From: Spiroplasma corruscae
GTDB lineage: Bacteria; Bacillota_I; Bacilli_A; Mycoplasmatales; Mycoplasmataceae
Reading direction: 5' to 3'
NCBI RefSeq assembly: GCF_002237575.1
Contig: NZ_CP022535.1
Coordinates: 1,054,001 to 1,118,000 of the forward strand
DNA length: 64,000 nt
A program made the position numbers and the translations under genes. Under the pieces are notes generated by a model that had not been told where the DNA came from, searched no databases, and was given only the letters and a program-made list of their open reading frames with translations. Every line of letters begins with the position of its first letter. Positions within the stretch are counted from its first letter, which is position 1. This document shows positions 23,556 to 35,095 of the stretch, in pieces.

Positions 23556-24755
23556 CTATTTTTTGCTTTCTTTAATAAATTTTACAAGTTCATTTATAGT
23601 TCTAAACTTTTTATCTGTGATATCTAAACCTTTATCCTTAAGTTTATGTGCTAGTTTATAAAGTTTTGGTGGTTCGATTTCAATTTTATGTAATAAATCT
23701 GAGTTTGAGAATATTTCAAATGGTGTTCCAACTGAGATTACTTTTCCTTTATGCATTACAATAACTTCATCTGCAATTTGTAATACGTGGTCCATATTGT
23801 GTGTGACAATTATAATTCTTTTGTTTTTCTCTTTATTTAAATTATAAAAAAGTCTCATGAAATCCTCTTCACCTTGTGGATCAAGACCACCAGTAGGTTC
23901 GTCAAGCACAAGTGTATTTCCATCCATAGCAATAATACCTGCTATAGCAACTCTTCGTTTTTGACCACCACTTAAATCAAAAGGACTTCTTTTTGCATAT
24001 TCTTCTGGTAGATCAACCAGTTTTAATAGACTAGGAACTTTTTTTATTGAATCTACCTTATCCGCTCCTAGGTTAATTGGTCCAAAAGCAATATCTTTTT
24101 CAATAGTATCTTGAAATAATTGATACTCAGGGAATTGAAATACTAATCCAATTTCTCTTCTAAGCTCTTTAACAAGTTTAATTTTTTTTGTCCTTGCAAT
24201 AATAGGGAAGTTTCCTACCATTGTTCTACCAGTTTCAGAAATAATAAGACCATTTGTTAATTGTATTAATGTTGATTTACCACTACCAGTCATTCCGATA
24301 ACCGCTGTAATTTTACCCTTTTTAATTTTTAAATTTGCACTATCAAGAGCTTTAAATTCAAAGGGTGTACCCCAACCATAAGAATAAGATACATTTTCAA
24401 AAATTATTTCTCCGCTAAAATCGTACTTTGTTAACTTAGCTTTTGTTACAAGGTTTTTTAGTTTTTTATTTGTAACATCTTTGGAATCTTTATTTTCTAA
24501 GTATCATTTTTTTGCATCAGATATTCTATTCTTTATATTTTTTTTATCTTCTTTAATAAAATTTTTATATTCCTTATTATACTTTAATATATTTGGTTTA
24601 TCTTCTTTTATTGACTTTTTAGTTCTATTATGTAGTGTTTTTCTTTCTTTTTCATCTTCTTTATGTTTTTCATTTAAAAGTTTTAAATGATTCTTATAGC
24701 TTGCTTTATCATTTTTTAAACTTTTTTTCTCAATATTGTTTTCTAAATTTGACAT
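23556..24755 (-). CDS. ecfA2: ECF transporter ATPase, second subunit, with N-terminal extension
   Basis: ABC ATPase powering ECF transport. The nucleotide-binding domain has Walker A MTGSGKST, signature [13 protein letters not shown] and Walker [13 protein letters not shown]. Unlike the usual 280-290 residues, it has 399: the first 110 or so are extremely Lys/Glu/Asn-rich and probably helical ([20 protein letters not shown]), before the domain proper at [20 protein letters not shown]. Its ATG overlaps the end of ecfA1 by 13 bases. Confidence 0.92.
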
Positions 24756-25945
24756 ATTTTTTCCACCAGTTCATCTAAGTTTTCACTACCAGAAACTTCA
24801 ATACCTACATTTTGCAAAGCTTCTTCAACTTGGGCAACAAAAGGTATATCTAAATGTATAGATCTTAAGAAATTTTTATCTGATAATATTTCTTTTGGAC
24901 TACCAAATCTTACCAATTTACCTTTATTCATAACCATAACTTTGTCAGCGTTTAGTATTTCATCCATATCATGAGTTATCGAGAATATAGTTTTCTCTCT
25001 TGTATTTTTTAACTCAACCATTATTTGTTTAACTTCACTCTTACCTTTTGGATCTAACATACTTGTCGCTTCATCAAATATTAATATATTTGGTGAAAGT
25101 GCTAATGCAGATGCTATTGCTACCCTTTGTTTTTGACCACCACTTAACATCAAAGGCTCGTGGTCTAAAAAATTTTCCATGTTTACTTTTTTAGCAGCGT
25201 TTATAATAATTTCATTCATTTTTGATGGTGCTACTCTTCTGTTTTCTAGCCCAAATGCAATATCATCTCTAACTGTCGAACCAATAAATTGGTTATCTGG
25301 ATTTTGAAAAACAATACCTAAAAACTTCCTTATAATATTTATGTTACCTTTTGTTACTTTATTTCCGTAAACCTCAATACTACCTTGAGTAGGTTCTAAA
25401 ACACCAATAATTATTTTGGATAGAGTAGACTTTCCACTTCCATTATGTCCAATTATTGCAACATAATTACCATGTTCAATTTTAACTGATACTCCATCAA
25501 CTGCAAAAGGATGATTTTCTCTGTATTTAAATTTTATATCATTTAATTTTAAAGCAGTGTTATTAATGATGTTTAGTTCACCACCAAATCCACGTTCCTT
25601 AACAGTTTCTTTGTAGCCTTTATATAATAATTTTGCTTTTTTATATTGGTTTAAAATTGTATTGTAATTTTCTTCTTGTTTTGATGTCTTCGATAGATTT
25701 AACTTTGCTGTTTTTAAATTATCATAAAATCTTTCATCTTTACATCCTTCTAAATATCTTTTTTTAGCATTCTTATATTGGTTAACATATTCATTAACAA
25801 AATCTTTCTCTACTTCTCTTTTTGAGAATTTACTCTTTGCAATAACTAATTTTTTTCCAGCTCTAGTTAAATTATCATTAAGATCATTTAGCTTAAGTTT
25901 GAAATCATTTAAATCAGAATCATTTAGAAACTTATAATCAGACAT
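24743..25945 (-). CDS. ecfA1: ECF transporter ATPase, first subunit, with N-terminal extension
   Basis: Partner ATPase of the ECF module. Walker [11 protein letters not shown]-loop FQNPDNQF, signature [12 protein letters not shown] and Walker [16 protein letters not shown]. The 400-residue protein carries about 130 extra N-terminal residues rich in Lys, Asn and Tyr ([19 protein letters not shown]), before [21 protein letters not shown] starts the ABC domain. The first gene of its operon, with its own promoter and an AAGGAG ribosome binding site. Confidence 0.93.
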   Translation of the reverse strand: MSDYKFLNDSDLNDFKLKLNDLNDNLTRAGKKLVIAKSKFSKREVEKDFVNEYVNQYKNAKKRYLEGCKDERFYDNLKTAKLNLSKTSKQEENYNTILNQYKKAKLLYKGYKETVKERGFGGELNIINNTALKLNDIKFKYRENHPFAVDGVSVKIEHGNYVAIIGHNGSGKSTLSKIIIGVLEPTQGSIEVYGNKVTKGNINIIRKFLGIVFQNPDNQFIGSTVRDDIAFGLENRRVAPSKMNEIIINAAKKVNMENFLDHEPLMLSGGQKQRVAIASALALSPNILIFDEATSMLDPKGKSEVKQIMVELKNTREKTIFSITHDMDEILNADKVMVMNKGKLVRFGSPKEILSDKNFLRSIHLDIPFVAQVEEALQNVGIEVSGSENLDELVEKICQI

Positions 25946-25968
25946 AATAATCTCCTTATACTTTAAAC

Positions 25969-25974
25969 ATTATA
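25969..25974 (-). promoter_or_regulatory. -10 element of ecfA1-ecfA2-ecfT-truA
   Basis: TATAAT on the minus strand 24 bases before the ecfA1 ATG, between the rplQ terminator and the gene, so the ECF unit is separately transcribed. Confidence 0.5.
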
Positions 25975-26076
25975 GCAAAAATTTATTTATAAAAAATATA
26001 AATTATGTATCAATATTTTTAATATTATATAATATTTCCCTAAATATTACTATTAATTATAATTATAAGATTTAGG

Positions 26077-26105
26077 TAAAAAAAACCAATACTATTTGTA
26101 TTGGT
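26077..26105 (-). terminator. Terminator of the ribosomal protein operon
   Basis: 8-bp stem ACCAATAC / GTATTGGT with a 5-base loop, followed on the minus strand by eight T. It lies 19 bases after the rplQ stop. Confidence 0.85.
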
Positions 26106-26124
26106 AATTATTTATTATTAAAAA

Positions 26125-26484
26125 TTATACTAACTCAATAATACACATAGGAGCATTATCTCCACGTCTATTATCTAGTTTTAAAATTCTTGTGTACCCA
26201 CCATTTCGTGTTTTGAACTTCTTGGCAAGTTTAGTAAATAACTTTTGTAAAGCATCTTCTTTTTCATTTACATCAATATGTCTCAATCAAGCAGCAGCTT
26301 GTCTTCTTGAATGAATATCACCCTTTTTAGCAAGTGTTACCATATTATCAAAATGTCTTCTTAATTCTTTTGCTCTTGCTTCTGTTATTTCCAATTTTTC
26401 ATGAATTATAAGTTCTGTTGTTAAGTTTCTTAATAAAGCTATTTTTCAAGCAGTATTTTTACCTTGTTTTTGAATATATGACAT
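26125..26484 (-). CDS. rplQ: 50S ribosomal protein L17
   Basis: 119 residues starting [21 protein letters not shown], then [20 protein letters not shown] and the closing [16 protein letters not shown], typical of L17. Two TGA-Trp codons hide it under the standard code. Last gene of the alpha operon, directly after rpoA. Confidence 0.95.
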
Positions 26485-26497
26485 AATTTACTCCCTC

Positions 26498-27454
26498 CTA
26501 GTCTTGTCTGAATGTAAGGCCTAATTGAACAACCTTATCTTTAATTTCCTTAAGTGATTTTCTTCCTAAGTTTCTTATTTCCTGGATGTCATCTTCACTT
26601 TTTGAAACTAAATCACGTAATGTATTAATATTTGCTCTTTTTAAGCAATTTAAACTTCTTTGTGTGAAATCTAAATCTTCTACAATTTTATCCAATTCTT
26701 TTTCGTCTTCTTCGCTAGTAGCACCAATAACTTTAATATCATTGATTTCTTCATTTAGATTTACAAAGAACTCTAAATGTTCAACTAGTATTTTTGCAGC
26801 TGTAGCAACAGCATCAGCAACTGATAACGTTCCATTTGTTTCAACCTTCATTACTAACTTTTCTAAATCAACTGATTTACCAATTTTAGTTGTTTCTACT
26901 TCATAAGCAACGTTTAGGATTGGTGAGTAATTTGAGTCAATAGTAATAGCATCAGCTAATAACATTTTTTCTTTTTTGTTATCTTTGAATGTTCTATAAC
27001 CTCTAGAGTTTTTTGCAAACATAATTAAATTAATGCTTCCACCATCAGCTATTGTACAGATTTTTAAATCTTTGTTAACAACTTCCACACCAGTAGGAGT
27101 CTCTATATCTCCTGCTGTTAATTCTCCAACAGTTGAAGATTTAAGTTTTATTTCTACAACTTCATCATCTTCAAAAATATTTGAATCTATTCTAATTGCT
27201 AGTTTTTTAATATTTAATATAATTCTACTTACGTTTTCAACAATACCTTCTATTGAAGTAAATTCATGAGCCGCTTTATCTAACTTTATTGCATAAACTG
27301 CTGCTCCTGGTGTTGAAGAAAGTAAAGTTCTTCTTAAAGCATTACCTAAGGTAATACCAAAACCCCTTTCAAGAGGTTCTACTTGAAATTCCCCATAATT
27401 CTTACTTTTTTCTTCTTTTATTAATTTAAATTCTGGTCTTGAAAATTGTTTCAT
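26498..27454 (-). CDS. rpoA: RNA polymerase alpha subunit
   Basis: Dimer platform for RNA polymerase assembly. The 318-residue protein starts MKQFSRPEFKLIKEEKSKNYGEF with GITLGNALRRTLLSSTPG in the N-terminal domain; the C-terminal domain (from about residue 245) has FTQRSLNCLKRANINTLRDLV and IRNLGRKSLKEIKDK. Complete, standard length. Confidence 0.98.
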   Translation of the reverse strand: MKQFSRPEFKLIKEEKSKNYGEFQVEPLERGFGITLGNALRRTLLSSTPGAAVYAIKLDKAAHEFTSIEGIVENVSRIILNIKKLAIRIDSNIFEDDEVVEIKLKSSTVGELTAGDIETPTGVEVVNKDLKICTIADGGSINLIMFAKNSRGYRTFKDNKKEKMLLADAITIDSNYSPILNVAYEVETTKIGKSVDLEKLVMKVETNGTLSVADAVATAAKILVEHLEFFVNLNEEINDIKVIGATSEEDEKELDKIVEDLDFTQRSLNCLKRANINTLRDLVSKSEDDIQEIRNLGRKSLKEIKDKVVQLGLTFRQD

Positions 27455-27457
27455 TGA

Positions 27458-27850
27458 TTATCCTCTTGGTCTCTTTGGGGGACGTACACCATTATGGGGT
27501 ATTGGTGTTGTGTCTTTTATTGAAGTTATTTCTAGTCCAATTCCTTGCAAGCTTCTAACAGCCGCATCTCTTCCTGGACCCGGTCCTTTTACTTCTACAG
27601 AAATAGTCTTTACCCCATTATCTATAGCACCTTTACCTGCTGCTTCTGCTATTAACTGAGCAGCATAAGGAGTTGACTTTTTGCTTCCTTTGAATCCAAG
27701 TGCCCCAGCACTTGATCATGCAATAACATTACCTTTTTCATCAGATATTGTAACAATTGTATTATTAAATGTTGAGTGGATGTGAGCAATACCCTTAGCA
27801 ATATTTTTTTTGACTTTTTTCTTTGTTGTATTTTGCTTAACTTTTGCCAT
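27458..27850 (-). CDS. rpsK: 30S ribosomal protein S11
   Basis: 130 residues; N-terminus [19 protein letters not shown] then [20 protein letters not shown] and a conserved [21 protein letters not shown], ending [15 protein letters not shown] at the Trp position breaks the frame under the standard code. Confidence 0.97.
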
Positions 27851-27866
27851 AGTTTATACTCCTTTT

Positions 27867-28232
27867 CTATTTTTTCTTGTTAGCCACAGTTTTACGTGGA
27901 CCTTTTCTTGTACGGGCATTTTGTTTAGTAGATTGACCTCTAACTGGTAAACCTTTTCTATGTCTTAACCCTCTATAACATCCAATTTCCATTAATCTTT
28001 TAATGTTTAAAGCAACTTCTCTACGTAAATCACCTTCTGTTTTAAACTTTGTGATTTCTTGAGATATTAATTTAATATTTTGCTCAGACAAGTCTTTTAC
28101 TCTTGTGTCTTCACTTATTTTTGCAATTTCTAAAACTTTCTGTGAAGTTGTTAATCCGATTCCATAAATATATGTAAGTGCAATAACAACTCTTTTTTCA
28201 TTTGGAATTTCTACACCGTTTATACGAGCCAT
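27867..28232 (-). CDS. rpsM: 30S ribosomal protein S13
   Basis: 121 residues with [21 protein letters not shown] at the start, the helix-hairpin-helix TYIYGIG, and the C-terminal [21 protein letters not shown]. First gene after rpmJ in the alpha operon. Confidence 0.98.
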   Translation of the reverse strand: MARINGVEIPNEKRVVIALTYIYGIGLTTSQKVLEIAKISEDTRVKDLSEQNIKLISQEITKFKTEGDLRREVALNIKRLMEIGCYRGLRHRKGLPVRGQSTKQNARTRKGPRKTVANKKK

Positions 28233-28274
28233 TACTTGTTTCCTTTCTAAAATTAATTTCTATTAATTACTTGA

Positions 28275-28388
28275 TTAACCTTGGCGTTGTTTATGTTTAG
28301 GCTGTTCACAAATAACCATTACACGGCTTTTACGTTTTATAATACGACACTTGTCGCATATTTTTTTTACAGATGATCTAACTTTCAT
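28275..28388 (-). CDS. rpmJ: 50S ribosomal protein L36
   Basis: 37 residues, [20 protein letters not shown]. The zinc ligands C11, C14, C27 and H32 are all present, so this is the Zn-binding (C+) form. Position between infA and rpsM is the canonical one. Confidence 0.96.
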   Translation of the reverse strand: MKVRSSVKKICDKCRIIKRKSRVMVICEQPKHKQRQG

Positions 28389-28425
28389 CTATTTGGACCT
28401 CCCATTTCAATTGTTTAAGTCATTC

Positions 28426-28653
28426 TTACTTCGAGTTTTTAAATCTATAAGTAATTCTTCCACGTGTATGATCGTAAGGTGAAATTGCTACAGTTACTTT
28501 GTCACCTGGTAAAATGCGGATGTAATTCATACGGATTTTACCAGACACGTGGGCATCAATAACTATTTCATTATCTAATTTCACCTTAAAAGTAGCGTTT
28601 GGTAATACTTCTAAAACGATTCCATCTACTTCTAAATAATCTTCTTTTGCCAT
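28426..28653 (-). CDS. infA: Translation initiation factor IF-1
   Basis: 75 residues forming a single OB fold, [20 protein letters not shown], with [16 protein letters not shown] and the closing [11 protein letters not shown]. Binds the 30S A site during initiation. Canonical place between map and rpmJ. Confidence 0.98.
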   Translation of the reverse strand: MAKEDYLEVDGIVLEVLPNATFKVKLDNEIVIDAHVSGKIRMNYIRILPGDKVTVAISPYDHTRGRITYRFKNSK

Positions 28654-28669
28654 TTAAAACTATCTCCTT

Positions 28670-29425
28670 TTATTTAATTAAAGTTAATATTTCTGGATCG
28701 CCTTCTGTTACTAAAATAGTATGCTCAAAATGAGCTGACATACTACCATCTTTTGATAACACTGTTCATTTGTCACCATCTACGACTGTTTTGTCCGTTC
28801 CAACTTGAACCATTGGTTCAATACATATTGTCATACCTGGAACTAATCTCATTCCAGTATTTTTTATACCAACATTTGGTATAAAAGGATCTTCATGCAT
28901 CTCTAACCCAATCCCATGTCCCGAATAACTAGTTGGCAAATGAAAACCATTTTCTTCTATAAAATTTTGAACAGTAGAAGATATAGTTCCGATGCGTACA
29001 CCGGCTCTTACCTGTTCAATTGCCAAGTAAAGTGACCTTTCAGTCAATTCGACTAATTTTTTGTGTAACTCATTTGATGATGTTCCGCAAATGATAGTAA
29101 AAGCACTATCACTATTGTAGCCTTTATAAATGCAACCAGCATCAATAGACACAATGTCACCATCTTTTAAAACTCTATTTTTTGGTATTCCATGTATTAA
29201 TTGCTCATTTATTGATACACAAATATGTGCAGGATACTCGTAATAACCTTTAAAATTACTTTGACATCCTTTTTCAGTTATGAACTCAATAAAATCTTTA
29301 TCTAAATCAAGGCAATTCACACCAGGTTTTATCATTTTTTTCAATCTCAATAAAGCTTCTGCTAATACCTGACCAGCGTATTTCATTTTTTCAATTTGTT
29401 CGCTATTTTTTATAGTTATTGACAT
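28670..29425 (-). CDS. map: Methionine aminopeptidase, type I
   Basis: Removes N-terminal Met from nascent proteins. 251 residues starting [20 protein letters not shown]. Metal-binding regions are visible: [31 protein letters not shown] and CIEPMVQ, and the final GWSAHFEHT-like segment reads [23 protein letters not shown]-Trp at residue 220 splits it under the standard code. Its ATG overlaps the adk stop by one base. Confidence 0.97.
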
Positions 29426-30060
29426 TAAATACCTAGAGCTTCACTTATTATTGCAAACAACTCTTCTGGTCTTTTATTATTAGCATTTATTTTTATTAAT
29501 CTGTCCTTATAAAATTCAATCAAAGGTTTTGTTTGAGTGTTATAAGTTAATAACCTTTGGTTAACTTTATCTAAAGTATCATCTTCTCTTACGATTAAAT
29601 TAGTACTGTCAAAATCACATATATTTTCTACTAAGGGTCTTCTTGTAATTTTATGATAACTTCTTTTGCAAGTAGGACAAACTAAACGATTAACAATTCT
29701 GTCAAGCAAGACAGAATTGTCAATGTCTAAATATATAACATGACTTAGACTTTTATCGTACGTTCTTAACATAATATCAAGTTCAATGGCTTGATCAATG
29801 GTTCTTGGGTAACCATCAAATATAAGATTATCAGATTCACTTTTTAAAAAAACCTGTACCATTTTATTTGTTACATCATCAGGAACTAAATAACCTTGAT
29901 TTATGTATGACTTTGCCAATAATCCTAACTCTGTTTCACCACTAATGTTTTTTCTAAATAGATCACCAGTAGATAGATGTATAAAAGCTTTCTTATCACA
30001 AAGTAGTTCTGATTGAGTACCTTTTCCGCTACCTGGAGCACCTAACATTAATATATTCAT
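29425..30060 (-). CDS. adk: Adenylate kinase
   Basis: Interconverts AMP, ADP and ATP. 211 residues with the P-loop LGAPGSGKGTQ, the AMP-site motif DGYPRTIDQA and a LID domain carrying CPTC and a later CDFD, the Cys3-Asp zinc site seen in Gram-positive enzymes. Between secY and map as in Firmicutes. It supplies ADP from the AMP branch downstream of IMP. Confidence 0.98.
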   Translation of the reverse strand: MNILMLGAPGSGKGTQSELLCDKKAFIHLSTGDLFRKNISGETELGLLAKSYINQGYLVPDDVTNKMVQVFLKSESDNLIFDGYPRTIDQAIELDIMLRTYDKSLSHVIYLDIDNSVLLDRIVNRLVCPTCKRSYHKITRRPLVENICDFDSTNLIVREDDTLDKVNQRLLTYNTQTKPLIEFYKDRLIKINANNKRPEELFAIISEALGI

Positions 30061-30076
30061 TTAATAAACCTCTTTA

Positions 30077-31522
30077 TTATCATATGTGTGAATTATGCTC
30101 GTCCACTGTTTTAGTAAATTTATCATCTTTTTTATCTAAGAATGATTGTTGAATTAATCTACCTTTTAATTGTTGAACTGTTTGAATTGCAACTGATATA
30201 ACTATTATTAAACCAGTACCACCAATTGCTAAACTACTTGGCAGACTGATTAACTTAGATATAATATATGGTAATATGGCGATTCAAGCTAAGAATATTG
30301 AACCAAGTATACTTAGCCTATTAACAGTACCTTGAATGAATTTTTCTGTATCTTTACCGGGTTTAATACCTGGTATAAATGTACCTGACTTCTTGAAGTT
30401 CTCGGCAATTTTTTCAGGATTAATTTGAACTTGAGCATACAAGAATGTAAATAATATTGTTAACACTCCATATATAGCAATTCCTCATCACGTACCAAAA
30501 GAAAGATAAGACTGCGTGAATAGAACAAAGCCATTTTGAGGATTATTTGCACCAATTATTTGTGCTACAGTCATTGGTGTGGATATAATTGCGGATGCGA
30601 ATATAACTGGTATAACACCGGCATTATTAATTTTTAATGGTAGGTGTGGCGTATGCTCCTTAGTATCAACTAATCCAGAACCAGTTTGTTGAATTGGAAT
30701 TTTTCTTTCCGCTTCGTTCATCAATACAACTATAAATATAACTAATAAGAATGCTACAACATAAATTATAAACTTAAGAATTCCATCAAATAAAATTGTT
30801 GCATCTTCATTTCCTTTTACTCAAAATTGGAATGTTGATTTAAAGTTGTTTGGCATTTGAGCAACTATACCTGCAAAAATTATTATTGATATACCATTAC
30901 CAATTCCTTTAATAGTTATTTGATCAGCAATTCATAACATTAAGAAAGTACCACCAAGCATAACCATTGGAATTAATAAATAATAAAATCATGATGGTCC
31001 TGTACCAAGTTCATTTGTACTTCATTTAGCACTTATTAAACCCTGACTTGATAATGTAAAAATTGTTGCTGTAGATTGCATAACTGCAAATGGTATTGTA
31101 AGCACTTTTGTTAATCTATCTAATTTTCTTCTTCCTCTTTCCCCAGATTTATTTCATCTAGTTAAAACAGGGATAACATCAGTTGAAAGTAGTTGGACAA
31201 TAATTGATGCAGTTATATATGGCGAAACACCAAGTGCAATTATCGAGAATTGACCAATTGAACCTCCCCCTAAAGTTGAAAGTAGTTGAAAAAACTCTTG
31301 ATTCCCAATACTATTTTGAAAATCAGAACTTAAACTAACACCTGGAACTGTTAATAAAGTCCCAGCTCTAATTATAACTAAAACCAATAAAGTAAAAACG
31401 ATTCGTTTAATTAGGTCTTTGTTACGAATAAAGAAATTACCCTTAGCGAACTCGTTTTTATTTTTTAATGATTTGGTTCTTTTTTTAACTTTTGCTTTAG
31501 TTTTGTTAGCTTTTAATGCCAC
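30077..31522 (-). CDS. secY: Protein translocase subunit SecY
   Basis: Channel of the Sec translocon. 481 residues with ten predicted membrane helices; recognisable stretches are NKDLIKRIVFTLLVLVIIR, LGVSPYITASIIVQLLS, RKLDRLTK and GFIPGIKPGKDT-like GTFIPGIKPGKDTEKFI. It starts with GTG immediately after the rplO stop, with GAGGTG overlapping the end of rplO as ribosome binding site. The N-terminus has an extra Lys-rich stretch. Six or more TGA-Trp codons fragment it under the standard code, and the last codon before TAA is TGA. Confidence 0.97.
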
Positions 31523-31960
31523 CTAAATCACCTCTACTGTGCCTCCGGCACTTTTAATTGCCTCTTCGGCACTTTTTGACACTTTATTTACTTTTAAAAC
31601 GATACCTTTAGATATTTTACCATTACCTAGTACTTTAACTAAAGTTTTTTCATTTTTTATTACTTTTTTTTCAAGCAATGTTTTGTGATTAACTTCTTTA
31701 AGACCTAACTGTTCTAGTAAATCTAAATTAATAATTTTGTATTCTTTTCTATTTAAACTAGTAAAACCAACTTTGGGTATTCTTCTAAATAAAGGAGTTT
31801 GTCCCCCTTCAAAACCTGGTCTTACACCACCACCTGAACGTGAATTTTGACCTTTGTGACCTCTTGTTGATGTTTTACCTTTTCCAGAAGCATTACCTCT
31901 ACCAACACGAGTGGCTTTTTGTTTGCTTCCCTCTGTATATTTTAATTCATGTAATTTCAT
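31523..31960 (-). CDS. rplO: 50S ribosomal protein L15
   Basis: 145 residues, [20 protein letters not shown], with the basic [19 protein letters not shown] and [12 protein letters not shown] segments typical of L15. Confidence 0.98.
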   Translation of the reverse strand: MKLHELKYTEGSKQKATRVGRGNASGKGKTSTRGHKGQNSRSGGGVRPGFEGGQTPLFRRIPKVGFTSLNRKEYKIINLDLLEQLGLKEVNHKTLLEKKVIKNEKTLVKVLGNGKISKGIVLKVNKVSKSAEEAIKSAGGTVEVI

Positions 31961-31976
31961 AAAATATCTCCTTTAA

Positions 31977-32633
31977 TTAGTTAGTTTTACTAACTATTTG
32001 TTTTTTATCATCAACTTGTTTACCACGTAGTCTTGCAATTTGTTCTGGTGTTTGCATTAATTTTAAACCTTCTAATGTAGCGCGAATCATATTAATTGGT
32101 GAGTTTGATCCTAGTGATTTTGTATAAATGTCTGAAATTCCTGCTAATTCAACAACTGCACGAACAGGTCCACCAGCAATAACACCAGTACCCTTTCTAG
32201 CAGGTTTAATCATAATTTTACCTGCTCCGAAATGACCAATTGTATCATGAGGAACTGTTGAGTCTGATAATGGTACTCTGATTAGTGATTTTTTAGCTTC
32301 TTTAATAGCTTTTTTAATTGCATCAGGTACTTCATTTGCTTTACCAGTTCCTAAACCAACTCTACCTTTTTTATCTCCAATTACAACAACTGCCGCAAAT
32401 CTAAATCTTCTACCACCCTTTGTAACTTTTGTTACACGGTTAATAGTAACAACTCTTTCTTCAAAAGGATTGTCTTCTTTTCTAAATTTGTTGTCTCTTT
32501 TAAATCTGTCTCCGCCTTGTCTTGGGTTTCTTTTAAAATCCCCACCTTGTTGAGTTCTTGGATTAGCGTCTTTTTTAAATTCTTGGTTTTGTGCAGTCTT
32601 AGTTTCAACTTCGACTTTTTTTTCTTCTGCCAT
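31977..32633 (-). CDS. rpsE: 30S ribosomal protein S5 with N-terminal extension
   Basis: 218 residues against about 165 in E. coli. The first 55 residues are low complexity, rich in Lys, Gln, Arg and Asp ([19 protein letters not shown]); the S5 body starts at [19 protein letters not shown] and includes [13 protein letters not shown] and [19 protein letters not shown]-terminal S5 extensions occur in other Mollicutes. Confidence 0.97.
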   Translation of the reverse strand: MAEEKKVEVETKTAQNQEFKKDANPRTQQGGDFKRNPRQGGDRFKRDNKFRKEDNPFEERVVTINRVTKVTKGGRRFRFAAVVVIGDKKGRVGLGTGKANEVPDAIKKAIKEAKKSLIRVPLSDSTVPHDTIGHFGAGKIMIKPARKGTGVIAGGPVRAVVELAGISDIYTKSLGSNSPINMIRATLEGLKLMQTPEQIARLRGKQVDDKKQIVSKTN

Positions 32634-32650
32634 TTTTACAATCTCCTCTT

Positions 32651-33001
32651 TTAGAATTTCATACCATTTTCTTTTGCAGAATCCGCAAAAGCTTTTACTT
32701 TACCATGGAATAAATACCCACCACGATCGAACACTACACTACTAATTTTTTTAGACTTAGCTTTTTCAGCAATGTCTTTACCAACAGCTTTTGCTGCTTC
32801 TAGATTACAACCATTTTTTAAACCTAACTTCATTGAAGATGAAGCTACAAGTGTAATACCTTTTGAATCATCGATAATTTGAGCATAGAAGAATGTATTA
32901 GATTTGAAAACATTTAATCTAGGTTTTTCACTTGTACCAGCAACTTTTTTTCTTACTCTGAAGTGTCTTCTTTTTCTTGCTTCTGCTTTTGTGTATTTCA
33001 T
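32651..33001 (-). CDS. rplR: 50S ribosomal protein L18
   Basis: 116 residues, [20 protein letters not shown] with [14 protein letters not shown] and [19 protein letters not shown]; binds 5S rRNA. Confidence 0.98.
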   Translation of the reverse strand: MKYTKAEARKRRHFRVRKKVAGTSEKPRLNVFKSNTFFYAQIIDDSKGITLVASSSMKLGLKNGCNLEAAKAVGKDIAEKAKSKKISSVVFDRGGYLFHGKVKAFADSAKENGMKF

Positions 33002-33024
33002 AAAAATCTCCTTAAAGCTGGTTA

Positions 33025-33567
33025 TTATTTACCAGCAGCTTTACCTTGTTTTCTAATAATTTTTTCTTCTCTATATTTTACACCTTTACCTTTATAAGGT
33101 TCAGGTCTTCTATATGCTCTAATATCAGCTGCTACTTGACCAACTAATTGTTTGTTTATACCAGCAATTTTAATTTCAGTTGGTTTTGGAATTTCAACTG
33201 TTATTCCTTCTGGAATAATATATTCTACTGGGTGTGAAAACCCTAATGATAAATTAATTTTATTTCCTGCAAGAGCTGCACGATAACCAACCCCTACAAT
33301 ATCAAGTTCTTTTAAGAATCCCTTGTGTGTACCAACTAACATACCTTCAAGAAGTGAATTAGTAGTACCATGTAATTGTTTTGTATGCTTAATTTCGTTT
33401 ACTCTGACTGTTGTTATTTTTTGGTCTTCAACAGTAATTTTTATTAGTGGGCTGAATGATTGTTTTAATTCACCTTTTGGCCCTTTTATAGTTACAACAT
33501 TATCTTGATCGACGTTTACTTCAACTCCTGCAGGGATTGGTAATACTCTATTTCCTATACGTGACAT
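33025..33567 (-). CDS. rplF: 50S ribosomal protein L6
   Basis: 180 residues, [20 protein letters not shown], with [25 protein letters not shown] and the C-terminal [13 protein letters not shown] motif. Confidence 0.98.
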   Translation of the reverse strand: MSRIGNRVLPIPAGVEVNVDQDNVVTIKGPKGELKQSFSPLIKITVEDQKITTVRVNEIKHTKQLHGTTNSLLEGMLVGTHKGFLKELDIVGVGYRAALAGNKINLSLGFSHPVEYIIPEGITVEIPKPTEIKIAGINKQLVGQVAADIRAYRRPEPYKGKGVKYREEKIIRKQGKAAGK

Positions 33568-33582
33568 AAAATATCCCCTTTC

Positions 33583-33972
33583 CTATCAAATAAATGCAAG
33601 CACTTCTCCACCAATGTTTTGTAGGCGCGCTTCTTTATCTGTCATAATACCCTTTGAAGTTGAAACAACAGCAATACCAAGTCCGTTTAAGACGTGAGGT
33701 ATTTTATGTGCATTTGAATATACTCTAAGTCCTGGTTTTGAGATTCTTTTTAACCCTTTAATAACTCTAATTTTCCCTTTGTATTTTAAAGTAATTGTAA
33801 TACCTTTTTTAAAATCATCTGCAACTGTAAAGTCTTCAATGAATCCTTCTTGCTTTAAGATATTTGCAATTTCTAATTTCACTCTACTTCCTGGAATAAA
33901 GACTTCTTTATGAAAACGTTGGTTTGCATTTCTTATTCTAGTAAGCATATCTGCTATTACATCTGTAGTCAT
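33583..33972 (-). CDS. rpsH: 30S ribosomal protein S8
   Basis: 129 residues, [20 protein letters not shown], ending GGEVLAFIW. The last residue is encoded by TGA immediately followed by TAG, so a standard-code call would drop the conserved C-terminal Trp. Confidence 0.98.
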
Positions 33973-33992
33973 ATCTTATAATTTTCCTTTCA

Positions 33993-34178
33993 CTATCATG
34001 ATGCTTTTTTAACACCAGGGATTTGTCCATCATATGCAAAGTTTCTAAAACATACTCTACATAGATTAAATTTTCTCAAAACAGAATGTGGTCTACCGCA
34101 GTGTCCACAACGTGTATACTCTCTAACTTTGAACTTTTGAACTTTAGCTTGTTTAGCTTTTAATGATTTTTTTGCCAT
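33993..34178 (-). CDS. rpsN: 30S ribosomal protein S14, zinc-binding type
   Basis: 61 residues ending GVKKASW, the last Trp being TGA followed by TAG. Zinc ligands form two CxxC pairs (CGHC at 24-27 and CRVC at 40-43). Type Z S14 in its normal place between L5 and S8. Confidence 0.98.
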
Positions 34179-34193
34179 ATTATAACTCCCTCA

Positions 34194-34751
34194 CTACTTA
34201 GCGAAAGGCATTCCTAATTTTTGAATTAGAGTAAATGCATCTTCCTTATTTTTTGCTGTTGTAACTAATGTTATATCCATACCACGAACTTTGCTTACTT
34301 TATCGTAATCAATTTCTGGGAATATAATTTGTTCTTTTACACCAAATGTATAATTCCCTTGCTTATCAAAACTTGACTTCGGAACACCTCTAAAGTCCCT
34401 TACACGAGGTAAAGCAACATTAATAAGTTTTTGTAAAAACTCATACATCCTTTTTCCTCTTAAAGTGACTTTAGCTCCAATCGGCATACCCTCACGAAGT
34501 TTAAATGCTGCTAAAGACTTTTTAGCCTTTGTTACTAATGGTTTTTGTCCAGTTATTAATGATAATTCTTGAACAGCTGTATCAAGTCTCTTTGTATCTT
34601 GAACAGCATCTCCGACTCCCATATTAATAACTATTTTACTTACTTTCGGAACTTCCATTAATGATTTATATTGTTTTTCCTTAAATAACTCAGGAACAAT
34701 CTTTTCTTTATATAAAACTTCTAAGCTATTTCTATTTTCAGTTTTTGCCAT
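34194..34751 (-). CDS. rplE: 50S ribosomal protein L5
   Basis: 185 residues with [37 protein letters not shown] and a C-terminal [19 protein letters not shown]; contacts 5S rRNA. Confidence 0.98.
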   Translation of the reverse strand: MAKTENRNSLEVLYKEKIVPELFKEKQYKSLMEVPKVSKIVINMGVGDAVQDTKRLDTAVQELSLITGQKPLVTKAKKSLAAFKLREGMPIGAKVTLRGKRMYEFLQKLINVALPRVRDFRGVPKSSFDKQGNYTFGVKEQIIFPEIDYDKVSKVRGMDITLVTTAKNKEDAFTLIQKLGMPFAK

Positions 34752-34766
34752 TTGATTATCCCCCTT

Positions 34767-35084
34767 CTATTTAATTTCTACTCCAGATCTCTTAGCAACT
34801 CTTACTTTTTTTCCGTCAGTTATTTTGTAACCGACTCTTGTAGTGTTTCCCTTGCTTTTTGGATCTATTAATGCTACGTTTGATATGTTTACTGGAACTG
34901 CAATTTCTTTAATTCCACCTTCTTGGTCTGTTTCAGAAGGTTTAACATGTTTTACTCCATTAACACCTTCAACATAAACCTTTGTTTTATCTTTTGATAT
35001 TTTTTTTATTGGTCCTGTTTTACCCTTATGACTTCCTGAGATAACTTTTACAACGTCACCTTTTAATATTTTTGATTTATTCAT
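34767..35084 (-). CDS. rplX: 50S ribosomal protein L24
   Basis: 105 residues, MNKSKILKGDVVKVISGSHK with the KOW motif GDVVKVISGSHKGKTGPI. Confidence 0.98.
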   Translation of the reverse strand: MNKSKILKGDVVKVISGSHKGKTGPIKKISKDKTKVYVEGVNGVKHVKPSETDQEGGIKEIAVPVNISNVALIDPKSKGNTTRVGYKITDGKKVRVAKRSGVEIK

Positions 35085-35095
35085 AAAAGAACCTC

